A stretch of DNA of 64,000 nt, from the NCBI GenBank assembly GCA_964244885.1, contig CAXTKD010000010.1, positions 1 to 64,000 on the forward strand, given 5' to 3'. Within the stretch, counting starts at the first letter, position 1; the number at the start of each line of letters is the position of its first letter. Made by a program: the position numbers and the translations under genes. This DNA is from CAXTKD01 sp964244885. Its GTDB lineage: Bacteria > Pseudomonadota > Alphaproteobacteria > Sphingomonadales > Sphingomonadaceae. Of this stretch, positions 57,858-64,000 are shown piece after piece. Under the pieces are notes generated by a model, which saw nothing but the letters and a program-made list of their open reading frames with translations, was not told the origin of the DNA and searched no databases.

Positions 57858-57924
57858 GCTTGTCGAAGGACGAGATCGCACCGCCCTGCCTGCCACGTCC
57901 TTCGACAAGCTCAGGACGAACGGA
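57844..57924. repeat. Perfect 29-bp inverted repeat at the end of the DUF2244 gene
   Basis: Arms 57844-57872 and 57896-57924 are exact complements around a 23-base spacer. The left arm is identical to 28101-28129. It provides the stop codon of the DUF2244 gene (57855-57857) and separates it from the convergent dapB, where it can act as a two-way terminator. Confidence 0.92.
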
Positions 57925-57941
57925 GTCAGAGTGCGTGTCGT

Positions 57942-58694
57942 CTACAGCCCCAGCACGTCGCTCATCGCGTAGCGCCCGGCTGGCCTTCCGGTGAGCCACA
58001 GCGCCGCTTTCACGGCGCCGTGCGCGAAGATCGCGCGGGTCTCGGCACGGTGGGTGAGCTCGATGCGCTCGCCGTCGCCCGCGAAGATCACGCTATGGTC
58101 GCCGGCGACCGAGCCGCCACGCAGCGCCGCGTAGCCGATCGTGCCTTCCTCGCGGGCATGCGGATGCTCGCCGATCCGGTCGAAGCGGCTCAGCGCCTGC
58201 AGGGTCGAGCCGCGCCCCTTCGCCGCCGCCGCCGCCAGCAGCAGCGCGGTGCCCGATGGCGCGTCGACCTTGTGGCGGTGGTGCATGTCGAGGATCTCGA
58301 TGTCCCACGCGGGGCCGAGCCGCGCCGCCGCTTCCTCGACCAGGTGCCGAAGCAGCGCGACGCCGAGCGAGGTGTTCGCCGCCTGCAGCACCGCGACATG
58401 GCCCGCCGCCTGGTCGATCAGCGCGTGATCGTCCTCGGTCAGCCCGGTGGTTCCGATGAGAATAGGCGTGCCCGCCGCGACCGCCGCGCCGAGATGGCCC
58501 GCGAGGCCGCTCAGGCCCGAGAAATCGACCAGCACGTCGCTCGCCTTGGCGAGCGCGCGCGCGTCGGCATGGTCGCCGGTTACCGCCCCCTCGCGGTCGA
58601 CGCCGCCCGCGATGCTCGCGCCCTGATCGGGGGCGAAGCGCGCGATGGCCTTTCCCATGCGGCCGGCCGCGCCGAGGATGCCGATACTGGTCAT
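57942..58694 (-). CDS. dapB: 4-hydroxy-tetrahydrodipicolinate reductase
   Basis: 250 residues. IGILGAAGRMGKAIA is the NAD(P) loop; GTTGLTEDDHA, ILDMHHRHKVDAPSGTAL with catalytic His and Lys, and GYAALRGGSVAGDHSVIF are conserved. It acts in diaminopimelate and lysine synthesis. Its start faces the sirtuin gene across 41 bp. Confidence 0.96.
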   Translation of the reverse strand: MTSIGILGAAGRMGKAIARFAPDQGASIAGGVDREGAVTGDHADARALAKASDVLVDFSGLSGLAGHLGAAVAAGTPILIGTTGLTEDDHALIDQAAGHVAVLQAANTSLGVALLRHLVEEAAARLGPAWDIEILDMHHRHKVDAPSGTALLLAAAAAKGRGSTLQALSRFDRIGEHPHAREEGTIGYAALRGGSVAGDHSVIFAGDGERIELTHRAETRAIFAHGAVKAALWLTGRPAGRYAMSDVLGL

Positions 58695-58735
58695 GATGTC
58701 TTGCTCCGCGGTTCGTGCGCTGCTTCATGCGTCGC

Positions 58736-59440
58736 ATGACCGCCGTCCGCAACATCGTCGTCCTGACTGGGGCCGGAATATCGGCGGAAAGCGGCGTGCC
58801 GACCTTCCGCGCCGCCGACGGCCTGTGGGAGGGCCACCGGATCGAGGATGTCGCCACGCCCGAGGCGTTCCACCGTGATCCGGCGCTGGTGCAGGGCTTC
58901 TACGACGCGCGCCGCGCGCATCTCGCGCGGGTCGAGCCCAACGCGGCGCATAAAGCGCTGGCGCGGCTGGATGCGGAGTGGCCGGGCGGCTTCCTGCTCG
59001 TCACCCAGAACGTCGACGACCTGCACGAGCGCGCGGGATCGAAGCGGCTCATCCACATGCACGGCGAATTGAAGAGCGCGCTGTGCGCCGGCTGCGGCGG
59101 GACTCGGGCGTGGGAGCGCGATCTTGCCGGCGCGCCGCCGTGCGAGGGCTGCGGCGGTGTGCTCCGGCCCGATATCGTGTGGTTCGGTGAGATGCCCTAC
59201 CGGATGGACGAGATCGACGCCGCGATCGCGCAGGCCGACCTGTTCGTCTCGATCGGCACCTCGGGCGCGGTCTATCCGGCGGCGGGCTACGTGCAGCAGG
59301 CGCGCTGGAATGGGGCGGACACGCTGGAGCTCAACCTCGAGCCCTCGGCGGGGACGGCGCAGTTCGCCGAGGCGCGGCATGGGCCGGCGGGCCGGCTCGT
59401 GCCGCAATGGGTCGATGACATGCTGGCAAGCGCCGGTTAA
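58736..59440 (+). CDS. cobB: NAD-dependent protein deacylase (sirtuin)
   Basis: 234 residues. NAD site LTGAGISAESGVPTFR, TQNVDDLHERAG, catalytic His in HMHGEL, four zinc cysteines in CAGC and CEGC, and FVSIGTSGAVYPAAGYV. Small bacterial class III sirtuin; removes acyl groups from lysines. I used the ATG at 58736, just ahead of the NAD loop; earlier ATGs add eight residues. Confidence 0.94.
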   Translation: MTAVRNIVVLTGAGISAESGVPTFRAADGLWEGHRIEDVATPEAFHRDPALVQGFYDARRAHLARVEPNAAHKALARLDAEWPGGFLLVTQNVDDLHERAGSKRLIHMHGELKSALCAGCGGTRAWERDLAGAPPCEGCGGVLRPDIVWFGEMPYRMDEIDAAIAQADLFVSIGTSGAVYPAAGYVQQARWNGADTLELNLEPSAGTAQFAEARHGPAGRLVPQWVDDMLASAG

Positions 59441-59483
59441 GCTTGGCGGCGCTACAGGCGACGCCTGTTTTCGGGGGACTCAT

Positions 59484-59777
59484 ATGCGCCGTTTCATCCT
59501 GCCGCTTCTCATGGCGCCGCTGCTCGGCGGCTGCGTCGCCTCGGCGATCGCCAGCACGGCGGTCAGCATCGTCACGCTGCCGGTCAAGGTCGCCAGCGCC
59601 GGCGTCGACAAGATGACCACCAGCCAGTCGGAAGCCGACGAGAACCGCGGCAAGAAGGCGCGCAAGGCCGACGAGAAGGCGGGCAAGGCCGCGAAGAAGG
59701 CCGAGAAGGAGCGCAAGGAAGCCGAGAAGGAACAGGCGAAGCGCGCCCGCGAGGCGGAGAAGCGCGCCCGGCGCTAG
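59484..59777 (+). CDS. Putative lipoprotein with Lys/Ala/Glu coiled-coil tail
   Basis: 97 residues from ATG 59484 (GGGGG 6 bp before). Lipobox LLGGC at 13-17 ends the signal. The second half is almost wholly Lys, Ala, Glu, Arg and should be one long helix. It resembles the tail of the AsmA-type protein encoded at 49139. The stop overlaps the convergent GNAT gene by 4 bp. Function unknown; a periplasmic spacer or cell-wall contact is possible. Confidence 0.75.
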   Translation: MRRFILPLLMAPLLGGCVASAIASTAVSIVTLPVKVASAGVDKMTTSQSEADENRGKKARKADEKAGKAAKKAEKERKEAEKEQAKRAREAEKRARR

Positions 59778-60181
59778 GGCAAATCCTTCTGCAGCACCGC
59801 GACGTCCGATGTCCGGTAGCCGAGCGCGGCATAGAAGGCTCTCACGGCGCTGTTGTCGGCGCGGACCATCAGATTGAGCCGTGGCACGCCGCGTTTCGCG
59901 AGCCAGTCCTCGGCGGCGCGCATCATGGCGCGGCCAAGCCCGCGCCCGCGCTCGCTCTCGGCGACCGCGAGATAATAGACCCAGCCGCGATGCCCATCGT
60001 CGCCGACCATGACGGTCGCGGCGAGGGTGCCATCGCGCTTGAGGCCGAGGACGGCGGCGTTGTCGATCGCGCGGAGGAAGTCGGCGCGCGGATCGTTCCA
60101 CGGGCGGACGAGGCCGGCGGCGGTCCACAGCGCGACGGCGGCGTCGGCGTCTGTTGTGGTGAGAGGCGTGATCTCGTTCAT
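59774..60181 (-). CDS. GNAT family N-acetyltransferase (YpeA-like)
   Basis: 135 residues. WVYYLAVAESERGRGLGRAMMRAAEDWL is the acetyl-CoA loop (motif A) and LNLMVRADNSAVRAFYAALGY motif B. Close in plan to YpeA; the acceptor is unknown. ATG 60181 is preceded by an in-frame GTG. Confidence 0.87.
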   Translation of the reverse strand: MNEITPLTTTDADAAVALWTAAGLVRPWNDPRADFLRAIDNAAVLGLKRDGTLAATVMVGDDGHRGWVYYLAVAESERGRGLGRAMMRAAEDWLAKRGVPRLNLMVRADNSAVRAFYAALGYRTSDVAVLQKDLP

Positions 60182-60197
60182 CACGCGACTCCTACTT

Positions 60198-60328
60198 CCC
60201 CTCGCCCGCTTGCGGGAGAGGGCGACTCGCGGCAGCGAGCGGGGTGAGGGGAAATCGCGGAGGCCAGTGCTGCTCGCGCTTGCGCGCCACGCCCCTCACC
60301 CCAACCCTCTCCCGCAAGCGGGAGAGGG
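60198..60328. repeat. Composite palindromic repeat between GNAT gene and purH
   Basis: Two related hairpins, 60198-60222 and 60305-60328, each built on CTCCCGC(AA/TT)GCGGGAG-like cores, flank about 80 bp with shorter complementary pieces (CCCCTCACCCC with GGGGTGAGGGG). The region is non-coding and may end the purH transcript. Confidence 0.8.
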
Positions 60329-60335
60329 AGTTTGA

Positions 60336-61928
60336 TCAGTGCCGGAAATGGCGCATCCCGGTGAAGATCATCGCGATGTCGCGCGCGTCGGCGGCGGCGA
60401 TCACCTCCGCGTCGCGGATCGAGCCGCCGGGCTGAATCACCGCCGTCGCGCCCGCCTCGGCGACCGCGATCAGGCCGTCGGCGAAGGGGAAGAAGGCGTC
60501 GGACGCGACCGCCGAGCCGATCGTGCGCGGCTCGGGCCAGCCGGCGGCGGTGGCGGCGTCGCGGGCCTTGGAGGCGGCGACGCGGGTCGAGTCGAGGCGG
60601 CTCATCTGCCCCGCGCCGATGCCGGCGGTGCTGCCGCCCTTCGCATAGATGATGGCGTTGGACTTGACGTGCTTGGCGACGGTCCAGGCGAAGCGCATGT
60701 CGGCCATCTCCTCGGGCGTCGGCGCGCGCTTGGTCACCACCTTCATCGCCGCCTCGTCGAGCCGGCCGTTGTCGCGCGACTGGACGAGGTAGCCGCCGGC
60801 GATGCTCTTGAGGCTGAGCCCGCCGCGCGCCGGGTCGGGCAGGCCGCCGGTCAGCAGCAGCCGCAGGTTCTTCTTCGCGGCGAAGGCGGCGAGCGCCGCC
60901 TCGTCGGCATCGGGGGCGACCACGACCTCCGTGAAGATCGCGGTCAGCGCCTCGGCGGTCGCGGCGTCGAGCGGACGGTTGACCGCGACGATGCCACCGA
61001 ACGCCGAGACGGGGTCGCAGGCGAGGGCGGCCTGATAGGCCTCCAGCAAGGTCGCGCCGGTGGCGACGCCGCAGGGGTTGGCGTGCTTGATGATCGCGAC
61101 CGCGGGCGGGCCGTCGCGGAACTCGCTGATCAGCTCCAGCGCGCCGTCGGCGTCGTTGAGGTTGTTATAGCTCAGCTCCTTGCCCTGCACCTGCCGCGCC
61201 TGGCCGATGCCCGGCGCGTGCGGCCCGGCGGGGACGTAGAACGCCGCCTTCTGGTGCGGGTTCTCGCCGTAGCGCAATTCCTGGCCGAGCCTGGCGACGA
61301 TCGGCAGCGTCTCGGGGAACATCTTCTGCTGGTCGCCGAAGCCGAACCAGCTGGCGATCATCGAATCATAGGTCGCGGTGGCGGCGAAGGCTCGGGCGGC
61401 AAGCGTCTTGCGGAAGGCGAGCGAGGTCGCGCCGTCGGCCGCGTCCATCTCGGCGATCAGCGCGGGGTAATCCCTCGGATCGGTGACGATCGCGACGAAG
61501 CCGTGGTTCTTCGCCGCCGAGCGGACCATCGACGGGCCGCCGATGTCGATGTTCTCGATGATCTCGTCGCGCGGCGCGCCGCGCATCACGGTCTGCACGA
61601 ACGGGTAGAGGTTGACGACGACGAGGTCGATCGGGCCGATGCCATGCTCGGCCATCGACGCGACATGCTCGGCGTTGTCGCGGAGCGCCAGGAGACCGCC
61701 GTGGATCGTCGGGTGGAGCGTCTTGACGCGGCCGTCCATCATCTCCGGGAAGCCGGTGTGCTCGGACACGTCCTTGACGACGAGGCCGAGGTCGCGGAGC
61801 GCCCTCGCAGTGCCGCCGGTCGACAGGATCTCGACTCCGTGCCGCTCCAGCGCGGCGCCGAGGTCGGCGAGGCCGGTCTTGTCGGAGACGGAGATCAGGG
61901 CGCGGGTGATGCGAACCGCGTCGGTCAT
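60336..61928 (-). CDS. purH: Bifunctional AICAR formyltransferase/IMP cyclohydrolase
   Basis: 530 residues. The IMP cyclohydrolase domain opens with RALISVSDKTGLADLGAAL and STGGTARALRDLG; VKTLHPTIHGGLLA and NIDIGGPSMVRSAAKNH follow. The formyltransferase domain has GKELSYNNLNDADGALEL, IKHANPCGVA, AFGGIVAVNR and the C-terminal DAFFPFADG. It completes the last two steps of IMP synthesis. ATG 61928 preferred to a GTG two codons upstream. Confidence 0.97.
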   Translation of the reverse strand: MTDAVRITRALISVSDKTGLADLGAALERHGVEILSTGGTARALRDLGLVVKDVSEHTGFPEMMDGRVKTLHPTIHGGLLALRDNAEHVASMAEHGIGPIDLVVVNLYPFVQTVMRGAPRDEIIENIDIGGPSMVRSAAKNHGFVAIVTDPRDYPALIAEMDAADGATSLAFRKTLAARAFAATATYDSMIASWFGFGDQQKMFPETLPIVARLGQELRYGENPHQKAAFYVPAGPHAPGIGQARQVQGKELSYNNLNDADGALELISEFRDGPPAVAIIKHANPCGVATGATLLEAYQAALACDPVSAFGGIVAVNRPLDAATAEALTAIFTEVVVAPDADEAALAAFAAKKNLRLLLTGGLPDPARGGLSLKSIAGGYLVQSRDNGRLDEAAMKVVTKRAPTPEEMADMRFAWTVAKHVKSNAIIYAKGGSTAGIGAGQMSRLDSTRVAASKARDAATAAGWPEPRTIGSAVASDAFFPFADGLIAVAEAGATAVIQPGGSIRDAEVIAAADARDIAMIFTGMRHFRH

Positions 61929-61946
61929 AGTCACGTCCTATTTTTC

Positions 61947-62053
61947 CCTGTCATGCCCGCGAAAGCGGGGACCCAGTGCGTGAAGAATGAAACCCTGCGT
62001 CGCCCAGTCCTTTCTTCGACCGACTGGGTTCCCGCTTTCGCGGGAATGACAGG
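61947..62053. repeat. Inverted repeat upstream of purH
   Basis: Arms 61947-61977 and 62023-62053 (31 bp) match with two differences around 45 bp of spacer. The core CCCGCGAAAGCGGG followed by ACCCAG relates it to the palindrome at 48244-48311. It lies between the heparinase-family gene and purH, both leftward, so it could end one transcript and must be near the start of the next. Confidence 0.87.
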
Positions 62054-62064
62054 ATGGTAGGCAT

Positions 62065-63783
62065 TTACCGTGCGCGCTTGAACGACCAGTTGACCGAAGC
62101 GCCCTCGGCCGTCGCGTCGCCGCTCACCGTCAGCGCCTGCGTCGCGTGGGGCGCGCCGTCGGCGTCGACCCACAGGCTGTCGTCGAGCGCAAGCCGCCCG
62201 CCGCGCGCCTTGAAGGCCCAGACCGCGCCGCCCGGCAGCTTCAGCAGCGCGCCCTGGCCGTCGGCGGTCGGCGTCGCCTCGACGCCTTGCCCCAGGTGGA
62301 AGCGGATGTCGAAGCGCAGGCCGGCGCCTTTGCGCGACCTGGTGCGGCCCTTGGGCAAGGTCAGCGCGTCCTCGCCGCGCAGGTCCGCGCCGTCGCCGCC
62401 GAGGTACAGCCGGCGCTCGTGCTGGAAGCCGTAGCGGCGGACGTAGCCGTCGTGGCTGGCGTCGACCCAGACGCCCTCCTCGCTCTCGTTGCGGTGCGCG
62501 ACGACCTCCTCGATGCCCTTGCCGAGCGCGCCGTCGTCGCGGATGCGGGTCGAATTGGTGTCGGCGAGGACGAGCGTCGAATGCGCGGCCGTGGTGCGCA
62601 GCAGCCCGGCGAGCTCGGCGGGAAGCGCCCGCTTGGCGCCGCGCGCGCCGCCGCAGTTGACCACCAGCCGCTGCGCGCCGTCCGACATCTCGAACGCCAG
62701 CGTCCCCGCATGCGCGCTGTTGGAGACGCGCGCCACCGGCGGCGGCCCGGCGTCGAGCACGAGGATGGTCTTGCCCGCCGCGAGGCGCTGGACGCCCGAA
62801 TAGCTGCCGTTCTTGGTCGGCCGCGCCATCACGCCCGAAAGCTCGATGGCGCGCGCGATCCGGCCGGTGTCGCCGAGACCCGAGCCATGGACCGCCGTCA
62901 TCGCGCCGTCGCCGAGCAGCGCGCCCTTGAGGCCGGGCACGAGCCGCGCCAGCGCCTGCGCCAGCGGCTCGGACACGCGCTGCTGGCGCGCGGTGTGGAA
63001 TGACTGGAGGAGCAGCAGCAGCTCAAGCAGCTCAAGCTGGTCGAGCGGGCTGCGCGAGGTCACGCCGCCGTCGGGCAGCAGAAATCCGTCGAGCGCCTTG
63101 CCGAGCAGGCCTTCGGCCTTCGCCTGCCGGCTCTCGCCGCCGGGGAGGAGCAGCACCGAGGCGACGAGGCCCGCGGCGGCGGTGATCCGCTTCATGCCCT
63201 CGGGCGCCTTGTCGACGCTGCGCTCCAAGTGGCGGCTGCCGCGCGCCAGGTGGTTCAACACCGCCGAGCGGTGGACGAGGTCGCCCGAGGCGAGGATCAA
63301 GGGCGCGTGGCTGGTCCAGAACAGGATGCGGCTGCCGAGCACCGCGGGCGCCCAAGACACTTCGTCGAACTCGGCGTGCGCCGCTAGGAAGGCGGCGACG
63401 ATCGGCTCGGCGACCTTGGGCGCCTTGGCGCGGTCGGCGGCCTCCAGGTCGCGGAGCCACGAGAAGCCGTTCGCCCAGTCGCGCCATGCCGCCGGCGCGC
63501 CCTCGGGACTCGGCCAGCCGCCCGCGAGCTGTCCCGAGAAGCCGCCCTGCGTCAGCCGCCCGGCCGCGACCGATGCGCCGGTCACCGGATCGCCCGCCAG
63601 AGGATCCTGCGGCGCGGCCAGGAGCTTCAGCGGGAACCGCCCCTTCAGCGCGAACCTGTGCAGCACCGTGCGGTACGACATGCGATGCAACCCTTCCGAG
63701 ATGCGCTCCCCAAGCGACAGGCCCCGGTCGCCGCCTTCGCGGCTCAGCCGGTGGCTGGCGCTTCCGTCTTCATCGTCGCTCAC
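62065..63783 (-). CDS. Heparinase II/III family protein
   Basis: 572 residues from GTG 63783, in a GTGA overlap with rpe. The N-terminal half is an alpha/alpha-toroid (WANGFSWLRDLEAADRA, HLARGSRHLERS, FLLPDGGVTSRSPLDQLELL); the C-terminal beta-sandwich has AHAGTLAFEMSDGAQRLVVNCGG and HSTLVLADTNSTRI, typical of the family. No signal peptide is seen, as in many alphaproteobacterial homologues next to rpe and purH. Whether it cleaves a polysaccharide is unknown. Confidence 0.88.
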   Translation of the reverse strand: MSDDEDGSASHRLSREGGDRGLSLGERISEGLHRMSYRTVLHRFALKGRFPLKLLAAPQDPLAGDPVTGASVAAGRLTQGGFSGQLAGGWPSPEGAPAAWRDWANGFSWLRDLEAADRAKAPKVAEPIVAAFLAAHAEFDEVSWAPAVLGSRILFWTSHAPLILASGDLVHRSAVLNHLARGSRHLERSVDKAPEGMKRITAAAGLVASVLLLPGGESRQAKAEGLLGKALDGFLLPDGGVTSRSPLDQLELLELLLLLQSFHTARQQRVSEPLAQALARLVPGLKGALLGDGAMTAVHGSGLGDTGRIARAIELSGVMARPTKNGSYSGVQRLAAGKTILVLDAGPPPVARVSNSAHAGTLAFEMSDGAQRLVVNCGGARGAKRALPAELAGLLRTTAAHSTLVLADTNSTRIRDDGALGKGIEEVVAHRNESEEGVWVDASHDGYVRRYGFQHERRLYLGGDGADLRGEDALTLPKGRTRSRKGAGLRFDIRFHLGQGVEATPTADGQGALLKLPGGAVWAFKARGGRLALDDSLWVDADGAPHATQALTVSGDATAEGASVNWSFKRAR

Positions 63784-64000
63784 ACCGCGCCCCGGATCGC
63801 CGCGATGTTCGCGGCATAGTGCGCCGAGCCGCCCTTGAAGGTGGCAGTGCCAGCGACGAGCACGTCGGCTCCCGCCTCGATCGCGCGGCGCGCGGTCACC
63901 GGGTCGATGCCGCCATCGACCTCGAGGTCGATGGGCTTTCCGATCTTGTCGATCTGTTTCCTCAGCGCCTCGATCTTCCTGAGCTGGCTATCGATGAACG
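63780..64000 (-). CDS. rpe: Ribulose-phosphate 3-epimerase (5' end outside window)
   Basis: Only the C-terminal 72 codons are present. FIDSQLRKIEALR, LEVDGGIDPVTARRAIEAGADVLVAGTATF and KGGSAHYAANIAAIR match the phosphate-binding end of the TIM barrel, with the catalytic Asp in VDGGI. It interconverts ribulose and xylulose 5-phosphates. The stop overlaps the heparinase-family start, so the two are cotranslated. Confidence 0.95.
   Translation of the reverse strand, partial: FIDSQLRKIEALRKQIDKIGKPIDLEVDGGIDPVTARRAIEAGADVLVAGTATFKGGSAHYAANIAAIRGAV

Overview
The window is chromosomal DNA from a high-GC alphaproteobacterium, most likely a member of the Sphingomonadales (Sphingomonas or a close genus). 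Three things point there: two large TonB-dependent receptors, four proteins ending in a PEP-CTERM sorting signal of the VPEPGEW(A/T)M type, and a housekeeping order (rpmI-rplT-pheS-pheT, mutS next to glnD) common in that group. Coding density is high, many genes are joined by 4-bp stop/start overlaps, and no gap exceeds 300 bp. I see no phage, integrase, insertion sequence or CRISPR array.

Region 1 (1-13637) is a sulfur-scavenging island. Leftward it carries a sulfate-binding protein (cut by the window edge), an Rrf2 regulator, a PhnD/SsuA-like protein without a signal peptide, a fatty acid desaturase, a serine O-acetyltransferase and an RBBP9-type hydrolase. A second leftward unit holds a TonB-dependent receptor, an NtaA/DszA-type flavin monooxygenase and a nitroreductase-fold flavin reductase. 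Rightward run an aldo/keto reductase, a TauD-type dioxygenase and an SsuACB-type ABC importer. The same dyad, (C/T)CTA-N9-TAGG, lies in the three intergenic spaces from which these four units start, so the whole island may be one regulon. Together the genes could import organosulfur compounds across both membranes, oxidise the C-S bond and feed sulfite into cysteine through O-acetylserine.

Region 2 (13782-33264) is mixed. It holds an M19 peptidase, a coupled pair of a ferritin-like di-iron protein and a CDP-alcohol phosphatidyltransferase, two PEP-CTERM proteins, a 3-oxoacid CoA-transferase (scoAB), a histidine phosphatase with an aldo/keto reductase, rlmN, cyclopropane fatty acid synthase, a lysophospholipid acyltransferase, argG, a MarC protein, folD, a YggT protein, an SDR and a second TonB receptor.

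Region 3 (33320-64000) is mainly core genes: glnD, mutS, a malic enzyme with a phosphotransacetylase-like tail, pheT, pheS, rplT, rpmI, an AsmA protein, an inositol-phosphatase-family enzyme, ychF, tRNA-Arg(CCG), nth, dapB, a sirtuin, purH, a heparinase II/III-family protein and the 3' end of rpe. Two more PEP-CTERM genes, a LuxR-type regulator and a PadR regulator are interspersed.

Palindromic repeats recur between genes. The most striking one lies inside pheS, where it adds about 60 in-frame codons within the catalytic domain. Others supply the last codons and stop of neighbouring genes (at 44554 and 57857) or sit over a start codon (at 53280).
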